From: a virus
DNA: 26,941 nucleotides
Strand: one strand, 5' to 3'
Virus record (IMG/VR): IMGVR_UViG_3300048136_000080
Location: 1 to 26,941 of that record
Positions 7,398-17,626 of this stretch are shown here, piece by piece. The notes below the pieces were generated by a model, which saw nothing but the letters and a program-made list of their open reading frames with translations, had not been told where the DNA came from and did not search any database. The translations under genes were made by a program, and so were the position numbers. The stretch's first letter is position 1. Each line of letters opens with the position of its first letter.

Positions 7398-10300
7398 TGT
7401 CTCGAGCAAAACTAATTGAACTCTCTCGACGTGCGTTAGATGGCGATGAAGCGGCTGTTGCTTCGCTACGCACTGAAGACGTAGACGTGCCAGATGAGGC
7501 TTTACTGAACCGCGCACAGAACCGCATCAACAAGATTGAGCGAGATGCTTTCCGCGTGCCTTATGAGAAGCCCAAGGCTGGTTTCAAGGCTTATCACGCT
7601 AGTCCATATAGATTCACAGCATTTGATAACGAAAAAATTGGTCGCGGCGAAGGCGCTCAGGCGTACGGAGAAGGATCTTATTTAACAGAAACCACAGATT
7701 CCGCACGACCTTTTAGAAGAAATATCAATAGAGATCGCCTCGAAGGCATTAATGATCGTCTTAGCGAAATCTCAAAAGAGCTACCCAAGTACGAAATTGC
7801 TGGAATGTATAGGGAATTCAACGACCCAAAAGGATTTGAGCTTGCTGGTGAATATGATCGGCTAATTGATGAAAGGTCTGGCCTAAGCGATTTTAATATT
7901 ACTATTGCCAATCGAGATATCAATGATGTTTATAGCGATCTAACTGGCGCTAGAGCTACTGATCTTGACTATCAAAAGGCTGAAATCATTGAGCAGATAA
8001 TGATTGATGGCGATACGTTGGGAGTTGTACAGCGTCAAGAGGAATACGATGCATATCCCGAAGGCGTATATAAGTGGTTTAAGGAAACGATACAGCCAAA
8101 CTTTGATGCTCCAGGCGCTCTTTATGAAGTAACCATAAAAGCCGACAAGTCAGAGCTGTTAGATTGGAATAAGCCTGTTTCTGAGCAACCCCCTGCTATC
8201 CGCGATGCGCTACTTGCTAAAGGCATAAAGGAGACAACTGCGGGGCAAAACGCTTATTACCAATTAGCAAAAGATGCCAAAGGTCCAGATGCTCAGAAGA
8301 AGGCAAGCGAAGCCGCTGAAAAGCTAGGTATAAAGGGCATTCAGTATGAAGATCCGTATGCTAAAGCTGGCGCAAAAAACTTTGTCATCTTTGACCCTCG
8401 AACATTAGACATCGCTACGCGCTACGGAATAGCGTTGCCGATGGCTGGCCTTATGTTGGCGAACCAAGACGCACAAGCCGCTGAGTCTATGAGCTTGACG
8501 ACTGAGCCGCGTCCACCAATGCGTATGCCTACGTTTGAAAACGATGACGCTACCGGCAAGGTGCTTGATGCACGACAAAGCGCAGACCTATCGCCATACG
8601 ACCGAGCCATGATGAAGGCTCAGGTTGATCAAGAGCCGATGACACCATTCGAGGCTATACCTGCAAGGGCTGAACGCTTTGCTCGCGAGGTCACAATACC
8701 TGCGATTAGTGATATTGCTGGTGGATTGATCGAAGCGCCACGTCAGGCGGTTGCTGGTTTCTTGGATGCGACTGCTGAAGCGGCTCGTATGATGGAGTCC
8801 ATTATTCCGCTAGGCACTATTAGCGGAGCAGAACCTGAGTATCTTGAGATTGAAGCCGATCCTCGCACCGTAACGGGGGCAGGTGTACGTGCTATCAGTC
8901 AGTTCCTAACTGGCTTTATCCCAGCATTACGCGGCGTTAAGGCTCTTGGTGTTACAGGTGTTGCGGCTCCAGCAACGGCAGGTGCTATTGCTGACGCTAC
9001 AGTGTTCGATCCGCAAGAAGAGCGACTGTCTAACCTTATCCAAGACGTACCCTCTTTACAGAACCCAATCACGGAATACCTTGCGGCTGGCCCAGAAGAT
9101 ACAGACGCCGAGGGGCGCTTTAAAAACGCCGTGGAAGGACTTGCTCTTGGCGGGGCCGCAGATAGCTTGATACAAGGTGTTCGCCTTGTGAAGAGCCGCA
9201 GGGTGCTTGTAGAGGCGGCTGAAGCGGAAGGTAAGCCAGTCGAGCAGATGATCGAAGAGGCTATGGCTACCATGAAGGGTGGAATGCCAACCCCTCGTGA
9301 AATGCCGCCCGGTCAAGAGTACATTCCGTTTGATGAGGCGGCTGAAGCTGTACAGCCTACTATTCGCGTACCTGAGTTTAAGATGGGTGCCACAGATGCG
9401 GAACCAGAAGCGGCTCGCAATATCAATCTTGCTAACCTCAATACCACTGAGGATGTATCAACACTTATTGACGAGGTAGCTAGGGCTGACGCGCCAAATA
9501 TCAACGATGCGCGTCGTCAAAAGATTACCAATCAAGACCTTCCAAAGTTAGCCGACGACCTTGGCATGACTGTCGAAGATTTGTTAGCACGTCGGCAGGG
9601 TTCAGCATTCAACGCGGAACAGATCCTAGCCGCTCGCAAGATCCTCGTAGCGTCTGGTGAGAACCTAGTCAAGTTGGCTGGTGCGGCTAAAAACGGTAGT
9701 GAGATGGACCTTGCACTATTCCGCAGGGCTATGGGTCAACACCGGGCCATTCAAGCGCAAGTTTCAGGCATGACGGCTGAGGCTGGTCGTGCATTGCAGT
9801 CATTTAGAGTTGTGGCGGCAAGCTCACGAGAGCAAGAGCGCATGATTAAAGAGGCGCTTCAGACTACAGGCGGCGAAGCTGTATCGCGTGACATGGCGGC
9901 TATGCTGTCAGAGCTAGATGACCCAGCTCAGATTGGTCGCTTTGTTAAGGATGCGAACAAAGCCACTACCAAAGACCAGCTTTACGAGGTGTGGATTAAC
10001 GGCTTGCTGTCGTCACCTACGACTCACATGGTCAACATACTATCTAACGTCATGGTCGTTGGACTTACTGTTGGTGAGAGAAAGATCGCAAGCATGATTG
10101 GTGGAAACATACCGCCCGGCGAAACGTCTGCACAACTTAAAGGTGTGGTCGATGGTGCGCGTGATGGGTTCCGATTGGCATGGAATGTGCTGAAGACCGG
10201 CGAGCCTACCGATCCATTGCAGAAGGTAGAGGCTGAGAAGTTCCGAGCTGTAACCTCTGAGAACCTTAACATTGCTGGCCCTGCTGGGCGCTTTGCTGAT

Positions 10301-11695
10301 TATATGGGTGAAGCGATACGTGTCCCCGGTCGCTTACTAACAGCGGGAGATGAGTTCTTTAAGGCTGTCGGCTACCGTATGGAGTTGTATTCGCAAGCCT
10401 ACCGCCAGACATTTAACGAAGGTTTACGCGATGAGGCGGCGGCAAAGCGTGTTATTGAGATTATCGAGAACCCGCCCGAGAACATTAAGCAAGCGGCAGT
10501 CGATGCGTCACGTTATCAGACCTTTACTAATCAGCTAGGCAAGACTGGTAAAGCTGTTGAGCAAGTTCGTAATAACATTCCATACGCTCGTGTGGTCATG
10601 CCGTTTGTACGGACGCCCGTGAATATCATGTCGTATACCTTTGAGCGCACACCATTAGCTCCGCTGTCTAGCGCATTTCGCGAAGAGATTTCGGCAGGTG
10701 GCGCACGTCGCGACTTAGCATTGGGCAAGTTGATTTCTGGCTCGATGTTAATGGCTGTATCTGCTGATCTCGTATTGAGCGGATCGGTAACAGGTGCGGG
10801 GCCAACCAATCCTAAAATGCGAAACATCATGCGAGCTACTGGCTGGCAACCCTACTCGATCAAAGTTGGTGACAAGTATTACGCATACAACCGACTTGAC
10901 CCTGTTGGCGCGCTGTTAGGTTTGTCGGCTGACGTGACTGAGATTATCGGACAAACAGACGAGGCTGAAGCGTCACAGCTTGCTACTGCGGCGGCACTGT
11001 CGGTTGCACAGAACATGGCAAGCAAGACGTATATGTCTGGTGTAACTGACTTCTTCGATGCGTTCTTTGGCGCAAGCACAGACCCCGAAGCCAAAAACTA
11101 CAAGCTGGATCGCTATTTACAGCGCATGGTCAGCTCCGCTGTTCCTTCATTTGTTGCAAACATTGAGCGCAATTTAAGCCCAGAGATGAGTGCTACATAC
11201 GGTTATATTGATCGTATTAAATCACGCTTACCGGGATACTCAGACGACTTGCCACCACGTCGCAACATCTTTGGCGAGCCCATTGTATTAGAAGGCGGTA
11301 TTGGCCCCGATATTATGTCGCCTATCTACACCTCTACAGCAAAGGATGATCCTATCGCAGATGAGATGGTGCGCCAGCAGGTAGCCGTGGGTATGCCGCG
11401 CAGACAGATCCAAGGCATTGAGTTGGATGCTCAGCAGTATGATCGTTATATTCTTTTGTATAGCGGTATCGAAGCCCCGACTTCTTTAAAGGATCAGCTT
11501 CGCACCATGTTCAATACAAGAGAATACAAAAATGCCTCAGATGGGCCTGAAGGTGGCAAGGCTTTGATGATAAAATCGGTATTCACAGCATACAGAGACA
11601 TGGCGCAAGCGCAGATGTTGGCTGAAGATGACCAACTAACCAATCAGATCACGCTCGCACAAGAGCAAAGAGTAGAGAAATTACTGGGACGCTGA
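7397..11695 (+). CDS. giant internal virion protein with N-terminal ADP-ribosyltransferase-like domain
   Basis: A 1432-residue protein in the T7 gp16 position. Residues about 62-340 form a domain recognisable as the ADP-ribosyltransferase-like module of polyvalent phage proteins. It has AYHASPYRF (His67), IGRGEGAQAYGEGSYLTE (Tyr95), ALYEVTIK near 240, KPVSEQPPAI, LGIKGIQYED near 311 and a closing NFVIFDPRTLDI. After this comes a hydrophobic patch (ALPMAGLMLA), a disordered stretch, a helical middle and a conserved C-terminal region with WINGLLSSPTTHMVNILSN. No lysozyme motif of the T7 gp16 type is seen. Inferred role: it is ejected into the cell, forms part of the conduit and delivers the transferase. 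Activity is unproven. Confidence 0.8.
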   Translation: MSRAKLIELSRRALDGDEAAVASLRTEDVDVPDEALLNRAQNRINKIERDAFRVPYEKPKAGFKAYHASPYRFTAFDNEKIGRGEGAQAYGEGSYLTETTDSARPFRRNINRDRLEGINDRLSEISKELPKYEIAGMYREFNDPKGFELAGEYDRLIDERSGLSDFNITIANRDINDVYSDLTGARATDLDYQKAEIIEQIMIDGDTLGVVQRQEEYDAYPEGVYKWFKETIQPNFDAPGALYEVTIKADKSELLDWNKPVSEQPPAIRDALLAKGIKETTAGQNAYYQLAKDAKGPDAQKKASEAAEKLGIKGIQYEDPYAKAGAKNFVIFDPRTLDIATRYGIALPMAGLMLANQDAQAAESMSLTTEPRPPMRMPTFENDDATGKVLDARQSADLSPYDRAMMKAQVDQEPMTPFEAIPARAERFAREVTIPAISDIAGGLIEAPRQAVAGFLDATAEAARMMESIIPLGTISGAEPEYLEIEADPRTVTGAGVRAISQFLTGFIPALRGVKALGVTGVAAPATAGAIADATVFDPQEERLSNLIQDVPSLQNPITEYLAAGPEDTDAEGRFKNAVEGLALGGAADSLIQGVRLVKSRRVLVEAAEAEGKPVEQMIEEAMATMKGGMPTPREMPPGQEYIPFDEAAEAVQPTIRVPEFKMGATDAEPEAARNINLANLNTTEDVSTLIDEVARADAPNINDARRQKITNQDLPKLADDLGMTVEDLLARRQGSAFNAEQILAARKILVASGENLVKLAGAAKNGSEMDLALFRRAMGQHRAIQAQVSGMTAEAGRALQSFRVVAASSREQERMIKEALQTTGGEAVSRDMAAMLSELDDPAQIGRFVKDANKATTKDQLYEVWINGLLSSPTTHMVNILSNVMVVGLTVGERKIASMIGGNIPPGETSAQLKGVVDGARDGFRLAWNVLKTGEPTDPLQKVEAEKFRAVTSENLNIAGPAGRFADYMGEAIRVPGRLLTAGDEFFKAVGYRMELYSQAYRQTFNEGLRDEAAAKRVIEIIENPPENIKQAAVDASRYQTFTNQLGKTGKAVEQVRNNIPYARVVMPFVRTPVNIMSYTFERTPLAPLSSAFREEISAGGARRDLALGKLISGSMLMAVSADLVLSGSVTGAGPTNPKMRNIMRATGWQPYSIKVGDKYYAYNRLDPVGALLGLSADVTEIIGQTDEAEASQLATAAALSVAQNMASKTYMSGVTDFFDAFFGASTDPEAKNYKLDRYLQRMVSSAVPSFVANIERNLSPEMSATYGYIDRIKSRLPGYSDDLPPRRNIFGEPIVLEGGIGPDIMSPIYTSTAKDDPIADEMVRQQVAVGMPRRQIQGIELDAQQYDRYILLYSGIEAPTSLKDQLRTMFNTREYKNASDGPEGGKALMIKSVFTAYRDMAQAQMLAEDDQLTNQITLAQEQRVEKLLGR

Positions 11696-11696
11696 T

Positions 11697-14600
11697 ATGA
11701 CCGTAGCAGACAACACAAGCCGTAACCAATACACAGCGACATCTGGACAGACAGTATTCGCTTATACGTTTGAGATCGTAGACAAGGATCACATCGTTGT
11801 CCTACAGAATGGTACGGTCTTATCAGAGGGCACTGACTACGCGGTATCCAATGTCGGCAATGACAATGGCGGTAACGTCACGCTGACAACTGGTGCAACT
11901 GCCGATGACATCATCACGCTCTACCGTGATATGCCTTACTCTCGCACTCAGAACTACACAAACTCAGGTGACTTCCTTGCTTCAGAAGTTAATGCTGACT
12001 TTGATGAGTTGTGGTTAGCGGGCGAGCAGACTGATCGCTCTTTCTCTCAGTCTATCCGTAAGCCTATCACCGACTCTGACTCTATCTCTATGGAGCTGCC
12101 AGACGCAGCAACTCGTGCGGATAAGTTTGTGAAGTTCGATGCTACTGGTGCCGTTAGTGTTGCTGGCGCTACTACAAGCCTTTCTGCCGACTCGGTAACT
12201 ATTGAAGATGCTGGCGACTATTACGACTCAGACAATGTTGAGGGCGCACTTCAAGAGATTGGCGCTGAGTTAGAAACAATCCCGGAAGACTTGGAAAGCA
12301 TTGTCCATATTAATGCGTACATTAACCCGTCAGATGGCAGCGGCCCGGTCTCTGATTCTGTTGCTCTTACAAACGCTTGTAATGCCGCTGAGGTCATTTT
12401 GTTTGGCGGCACTACTATGGACATTGATGCAGATTGGACGTTCCCAGTCGGCGGTATAGCGCGTCGATGGATGTTTCAAGGCAACACGTGGAACCTAACT
12501 AACAACGCACAGATTGTTTTGGACAATGTTACTGACTTTGCGATCGTTGGTGACGGTGCAACTGTTGACGGTAACTGGAAGGTTGCGCGTGTAAATGGGG
12601 CTACTGCTTCACAGCCAACAACTATCACAGTTGACTCAGGCCACAACTTCGCTGTTGATGACATCGTTTCATCTAGCTGGTCGCTAAATTATCTGCCTAA
12701 CTCAGCATCTCGTGCGGCTGCGCCTCTTGGCGGCGACTTTAACCGTGTAGCGTCAACCACAGCGACAACGATTACGCTTGATCACCAAGTTGTCTCAACA
12801 ACAACTGTACCGTCTTCTGACAACAAGCTGGCAGGTGGCACATACCTAATCAACGCTGTATTCAGCAAGTCTGGTATTGAGTTTGAAGGGACTGGTCACT
12901 TCCATGTGGAAGGCGTCACGTTCCAGAATATGCCAAACGCCTATGCCATTAACGTCAATGACACTACGGAAGCGGCAAAGGCAAGCATCATAAACTGTGA
13001 GATTAACGGTATTGCTCTGGATGCGATCAACTTCCGGGGTGACACGCTCTATATGCGCGACTTCAAGGTACGCGATATACGAGATATCGCTAAGCAGGTA
13101 CTTGTCTGGAGCAACCAAACCAAGAAAGGCCGACTCTACGGCGAGAGCTGTGACTGGGCGCACAATAACCAAGACGCATTCTTCTACACAAACGTGTCAG
13201 AGACGGATGCACTGGCTTATGCACCCGACATGGTATGGATTAACTGTGTCTTTGATGGCGCAAACGATGACGACTTTACTCCACGACAAGCCAAGCAAGG
13301 CAACTGTCTAAACTGGCAGTCTCGTGGCGGCGCGTCACACATCATTGCGGGCAAAGTTGAGTTCATCAACTGTAACTTCTTCAATGTTAAGCGTCACATT
13401 CTAGGTACAACGTACACCGGGATTGAGGTCTACACGCAAGACAAGATCACATTCCAAAACTGTAATATGGATGCGGAAGGTGTGTACGTCGAAGGCGCTG
13501 GTATCAGCCGCTTAACTGTCGCTCCGATCATTTACGATAACTGTAATATGCGGGCGTCGAACTACCGACTACACATCGGCGTAGGCGAGGTTCACTATCG
13601 TAACTCTGTCATCCAAGAGAAAGGCGCAACCAACATTGCGTACTTCGTGCGTGGCGATGAGCAGGAAGAGACATCGACAACAACGACTCGCGTGTACCAC
13701 CAAGGCGAGTACGTCATCAACACTGGCTCAGGCTTGGTATATGAGGCCACACCCGGCTCAAGCAATAGCTTTGTAACAACCAGCGGTGACGCGCTCACTG
13801 GCTCTAAGTTCACTGAGGTTGCTCGCATCTACTATGTAGAGGCTGGCAGCACTACGACATCGGCATACGTGCGCGGTGACTTTGTTAAGAACGCAGCAAC
13901 CAACAAGATTTACGAGTGTGTTACGGGCGGCGCAGATCAGTACGAAGCCCCATCCGGCACGTCACTAGGCAACACAACACACTTTGAAATCAACGAAGTA
14001 GATGTCCCTAACGGACACTTCGAGAACACTCGCATCATCGGTAACTTTGATTTTGTTAGTAGCTCTGACACTGTATTCGACAACTTGTTACTGCCCTATC
14101 GTAGCGGCTTGGTTGTTCCCCACTTCGAGCGTATCTATCAAGAGAACCTTGATAACAAGATTGTACTTGAGGGTGCGACACCAACTGACGCAACTGCGAT
14201 CAACACAGAGGATTGGTTCACTAACGGCACCAGCATTCCTGACGTGCCAAGCCTGTCAATTAAGATTGCAGGAACCGATGCTATTGGAGAGTTTGGTGCG
14301 GATGAATCTTCACTGCGAGAGCTACACTTCAAGCTAAAGGCTAAACGCTTTGACTCAACCGTAGGCCCAACGTCTCCGCTTCCAATGAAGGGTGCATTCC
14401 TTGTTGACCCATTAGAGAACAGCTTGGTCTTTGCTACCCGTCGTCCGGGTGATGTGCAGCGCATTACAGGAACGCATTCGGCAGATGTAAATGCAAGTGC
14501 CTCAGCAGGTGCAAGCAGCGTTGTGATCACTAACGTCGCAAGTTCAGCGGTTCCTGTTGTTGGCGATTGGGTGTCGCTAAACAATAACGGCGACTCAGAT

Positions 14601-17600
14601 GTGTACTTCCATGAGATTACAGCGGTCAGTGGTACTAGCCCCTACACGCTGACAATCACGCCAACACTGACAGAGGCTATCACTACCAGCACAAACTCCT
14701 ATCTAATCAAGCACGAATACATTTATGTGCACATTGATGACAATGGTGAGGTGCCTATTGGCTTAACGGTAAATGGTGACATCACTACGGTAAATGGTGA
14801 CATCACTATTACTGAAGGCTCTTTTGAAGTTAAGAAAGAGGACCAAACAAACGGCGCAATAATAGATATTACAAATAGCTTTGATGGAGGTGGCTGGACT
14901 AGCGGCGACGTTGTTGGAACCGTCAACTTCAATACAAGCGACGGCTCTACTTCAGAGCCAATCAGGGGCCAGATTAAAGTCTTTGATGATTTTTCTAGCA
15001 GCACGACATTTCCCTCTTACAGCGCAATGTCATTTAGCACTGCTAGGGGTAACACATTACACGAGAGACTCGTCATTGACAGTGACGGCAATCTCAACGT
15101 CGCTGAAGCCATTAAATTTAGTGATGGAACGTCGATGAACACTGCGCCAAGTGGTAGCGGTGGCCTAGATGGGTTTGATGTATCTAGCTATAACGCCTCA
15201 ACCAGCAATGGTATTTTTGAATATAACATTTCGCCGGGAAATCAGATTCGGCATTTGTATTCACTAAACAATGCAGTCGCTCCTACATCGTATGACACCG
15301 GACTTGAACACCAAGTAACTTGGACAATATCTAGTCTCCAGCAGTTTGGTTTTGCGGATACTGGAGGAAGCAGAACAACAGTCCGCGCTCGTGCGGCTGC
15401 AACAACCGCAAGTACCGGTTTGGTTTTAGAGGGAGAAACTTATAATAACAGCGGTGTTGAAATTATTGGAAACTTAAAGCTGTCTAGTTTGCCGACTTCA
15501 GACCCATCTGAAACAGGCCTACTTTGGAACGACGGTGGCATTCCAGTGTTCTCAGGATCAACTGCGCCATCTGGCGGCGGTCTAGCTGCTGTTGTAGATG
15601 ACACTACGCCACAGCTAGGAGGTAATCTTGACCTTAACGGCAACGATATTACTGGCACAGGCAACATCGACGTAACGGGGAGTGTGACTGCTGACGGTTT
15701 GACTGTTAGCAATACTACTGCTTTGGTAGATATTACTGCCACTACAGCAGACACCTTAGATAGAGGCGTAACATTATCTTTTGGCGGTTCTGTTTATGGC
15801 AAATTTGCAACAAACTACAACACAGGGCAGACAGTATTAGAATCTGGTCGTTCAGGGACGTCAGGTTATTTTTTAGACTTTAATACTGACGGCAAATTAC
15901 GACAAAAAATTGCCAACAGTGGCGACATCAGTTTCTACAACGACGCAGGCTCATCACAAGACCTCTACTGGGACGCAAGCACTTCACGGTTAGGTCTGGG
16001 AATTACGTCGCCTAGTGCAACATTAACCGTCGGCAGTCCAAATGCCTCAGCCATTGGTTTTGTAAGTAACGGCGTTGCAAGTTTAGCTGGTGGAATAGCG
16101 TTTGATGCGGGTTCTGGTAATGACATTCAATTAATCAATTACAGAACATCTAACATGCAGTTTGGCAACGGCGGAAGTGCTGATGTAACCATAGACAGCT
16201 CTGGCAATGTCAAAATTAATGACGGCTATTTAGAGGTAGACACTGAAACATCCGCCGCCGCTGTAGTTCGTATTGACTACAACTCAACAGACAGTATCAG
16301 ACGAATACACGCTTTAGAAACTGGTGGTGGAAACGCTAGACCACTGCAAATTCAAGCGCAAGACGTCAGATTCAGAGATGATACAACAGAGCGTATGCGT
16401 ATCGACAGCTCTGGCAATGTCGGTATAGGAACTTCGTCGCCTAGTTCTGCGCTCCACGTACAAGACACAAACTCTATCGTCTACTCAGAAGGTACTGGTG
16501 GTTATGGTTCGTTCTACGCCAAAGGCAGTGGCACTAATGCGGCTTACCTATTTATGGGCAATGGTGGCGGCGAAAAAGGCAGAATACAGACCGAAGACGA
16601 CGGCACCATTGTGTTTAGTAATACCACTTCTGCCACACCACGTATGCGTATCGACAGCTCTGGCAATGTCGGTATAAACAACTCGAACCCCGACACTAGC
16701 TTACACATCGGAGACATTAGCGCCACCAACGCAACAGGTCAGGGCCGAATTAAAATCGAAGACACCAGCACGGCACTTTCAAGCCCCGGCGGCTTAGAAT
16801 TTGTTACGTCTGCTTTTAGTTCTGGTTATGGTTGGAAAGTTAACTCCATTGATTCTGGCGGCGGCGTTCATTTAGCTTTTGGTACACGTCAAAACTCTAC
16901 AACGTGGTCTGAGAAAGCAAGGCTTGACGCGTCTGGCAACTTGCTGGTTGGTAAGACATCTGCAAACAACACATCGCAAGGCGTAACTATATACGGCTCT
17001 ACTGCGCCTGGTGCCGCTTCGTTTGTTCGAGACTCTGGCAATACGTTAGTTCTTAATCGCCTTACAACCGATGGCGAAATTGTAGCTCTTCGCAAAAACG
17101 GCACCACAGTCGGTAGTATTGGATGCTTCGGTGGTTACGCTTACGTCGGCAGTGCAACAACCTCCGACACTTTCATTGCTTTTGTTAATAGCGCAATAAG
17201 ACCATCTACTAGCGCTGGTGCAGGTAGGGATAACGCTATTGATTTAGGGCAGTCAGGTAACCGCTTTAAAGACATTTACGCTACTAACAGCACCATCCAA
17301 ACCTCTGACCGCAACGAAAAGCAAGACATCGAAGAGCTATCAGAAGCAGAGCAACGTGTGGCTGTAGCGTGTAAAGGTCTATTGCGTAAGTTCCGCTGGA
17401 AGTCTGCCGTAGAAGAGAAAGGCGACGATGCTCGTATCCACTTCGGCATCATTGCTCAAGACCTACAGGATGCGTTTACTGCTGAGGGCTTGGACGCTGG
17501 ACGTTACGGTATGTTCATCAACTCGACATGGACTGACGAAGAAACTGGTGAAGAGCGATCACGCATGGGCGTGCGATACTCTGAGCTTCTCGCATTTATT

Positions 17601-17615
17601 ATTTCGGCTATTTAA
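11697..17615 (+). CDS. tail fibre/spike with T7-fibre N-terminus, beta-helix and S74 chaperone
   Basis: A 1972-residue adhesin. Residues 1-150 are the T7-fibre anchoring type (QTVFAYTFEI, ITLYRDMPYSRTQNY). Residues about 245-640 show right-handed beta-helix character with repeated short strands and IINCEI, FINCNFF and FQNCNM turns. Residues about 655-765 hold two small modules (YHQGEYVINTGSGLVYEA; YVRGDFVKNAATNKIYEC) like chitin-type carbohydrate-binding repeats. A long shaft with MRIDSSGNVGI beads follows. The last 103 residues are a peptidase S74 intramolecular chaperone starting SDRNEK; Ser1870 and Lys1875 keep the Ser-Lys spacing of the endosialidase chaperone, so self-cleavage before Ser1870 is expected. 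Confidence 0.87.
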   Translation: MTVADNTSRNQYTATSGQTVFAYTFEIVDKDHIVVLQNGTVLSEGTDYAVSNVGNDNGGNVTLTTGATADDIITLYRDMPYSRTQNYTNSGDFLASEVNADFDELWLAGEQTDRSFSQSIRKPITDSDSISMELPDAATRADKFVKFDATGAVSVAGATTSLSADSVTIEDAGDYYDSDNVEGALQEIGAELETIPEDLESIVHINAYINPSDGSGPVSDSVALTNACNAAEVILFGGTTMDIDADWTFPVGGIARRWMFQGNTWNLTNNAQIVLDNVTDFAIVGDGATVDGNWKVARVNGATASQPTTITVDSGHNFAVDDIVSSSWSLNYLPNSASRAAAPLGGDFNRVASTTATTITLDHQVVSTTTVPSSDNKLAGGTYLINAVFSKSGIEFEGTGHFHVEGVTFQNMPNAYAINVNDTTEAAKASIINCEINGIALDAINFRGDTLYMRDFKVRDIRDIAKQVLVWSNQTKKGRLYGESCDWAHNNQDAFFYTNVSETDALAYAPDMVWINCVFDGANDDDFTPRQAKQGNCLNWQSRGGASHIIAGKVEFINCNFFNVKRHILGTTYTGIEVYTQDKITFQNCNMDAEGVYVEGAGISRLTVAPIIYDNCNMRASNYRLHIGVGEVHYRNSVIQEKGATNIAYFVRGDEQEETSTTTTRVYHQGEYVINTGSGLVYEATPGSSNSFVTTSGDALTGSKFTEVARIYYVEAGSTTTSAYVRGDFVKNAATNKIYECVTGGADQYEAPSGTSLGNTTHFEINEVDVPNGHFENTRIIGNFDFVSSSDTVFDNLLLPYRSGLVVPHFERIYQENLDNKIVLEGATPTDATAINTEDWFTNGTSIPDVPSLSIKIAGTDAIGEFGADESSLRELHFKLKAKRFDSTVGPTSPLPMKGAFLVDPLENSLVFATRRPGDVQRITGTHSADVNASASAGASSVVITNVASSAVPVVGDWVSLNNNGDSDVYFHEITAVSGTSPYTLTITPTLTEAITTSTNSYLIKHEYIYVHIDDNGEVPIGLTVNGDITTVNGDITITEGSFEVKKEDQTNGAIIDITNSFDGGGWTSGDVVGTVNFNTSDGSTSEPIRGQIKVFDDFSSSTTFPSYSAMSFSTARGNTLHERLVIDSDGNLNVAEAIKFSDGTSMNTAPSGSGGLDGFDVSSYNASTSNGIFEYNISPGNQIRHLYSLNNAVAPTSYDTGLEHQVTWTISSLQQFGFADTGGSRTTVRARAAATTASTGLVLEGETYNNSGVEIIGNLKLSSLPTSDPSETGLLWNDGGIPVFSGSTAPSGGGLAAVVDDTTPQLGGNLDLNGNDITGTGNIDVTGSVTADGLTVSNTTALVDITATTADTLDRGVTLSFGGSVYGKFATNYNTGQTVLESGRSGTSGYFLDFNTDGKLRQKIANSGDISFYNDAGSSQDLYWDASTSRLGLGITSPSATLTVGSPNASAIGFVSNGVASLAGGIAFDAGSGNDIQLINYRTSNMQFGNGGSADVTIDSSGNVKINDGYLEVDTETSAAAVVRIDYNSTDSIRRIHALETGGGNARPLQIQAQDVRFRDDTTERMRIDSSGNVGIGTSSPSSALHVQDTNSIVYSEGTGGYGSFYAKGSGTNAAYLFMGNGGGEKGRIQTEDDGTIVFSNTTSATPRMRIDSSGNVGINNSNPDTSLHIGDISATNATGQGRIKIEDTSTALSSPGGLEFVTSAFSSGYGWKVNSIDSGGGVHLAFGTRQNSTTWSEKARLDASGNLLVGKTSANNTSQGVTIYGSTAPGAASFVRDSGNTLVLNRLTTDGEIVALRKNGTTVGSIGCFGGYAYVGSATTSDTFIAFVNSAIRPSTSAGAGRDNAIDLGQSGNRFKDIYATNSTIQTSDRNEKQDIEELSEAEQRVAVACKGLLRKFRWKSAVEEKGDDARIHFGIIAQDLQDAFTAEGLDAGRYGMFINSTWTDEETGEERSRMGVRYSELLAFIISAI
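14766..14807. repeat. tandem 21-nt duplication in fibre gene
   Basis: Two perfect head-to-tail copies of a 21-nt unit (14766-14786 and 14787-14807) encode the heptapeptide TVNGDIT twice. Identity at every wobble base implies a recent duplication, probably by slippage. It sits where globular modules give way to the repetitive shaft. Confidence 0.95.
16392..16676. repeat. 36-nt exact direct repeat in fibre shaft
   Basis: The same 36 bases occur at 16392-16427 and 16641-16676, encoding RMRIDSSGNVGI. A third, partly diverged copy covers 16191-16221 (IDSSGNV). Weaker protein-level copies (IDSDGNLNV near 15075, LDASGNLLV near 16922) show that this is the most recent expansion of an older shaft bead. 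Such identical blocks can recombine to lengthen or shorten the fibre. Confidence 0.9.
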
Positions 17616-17626
17616 GGAGCTAACTA

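Noticed and set aside
14138-14584. 148-codon minus-strand frame within the fibre gene
   Set aside because: It is a mirror of the Thr/Ser/Ala-rich fibre coding strand with low-complexity composition, and has no start signal or promoter.
11697-17615. Diversity-generating retroelement target in the fibre, as in BPP-1
   Set aside because: No reverse transcriptase, template repeat or adenine-biased variable repeat is seen in the window; the fibre ends in an S74 chaperone rather than a C-type lectin fold.
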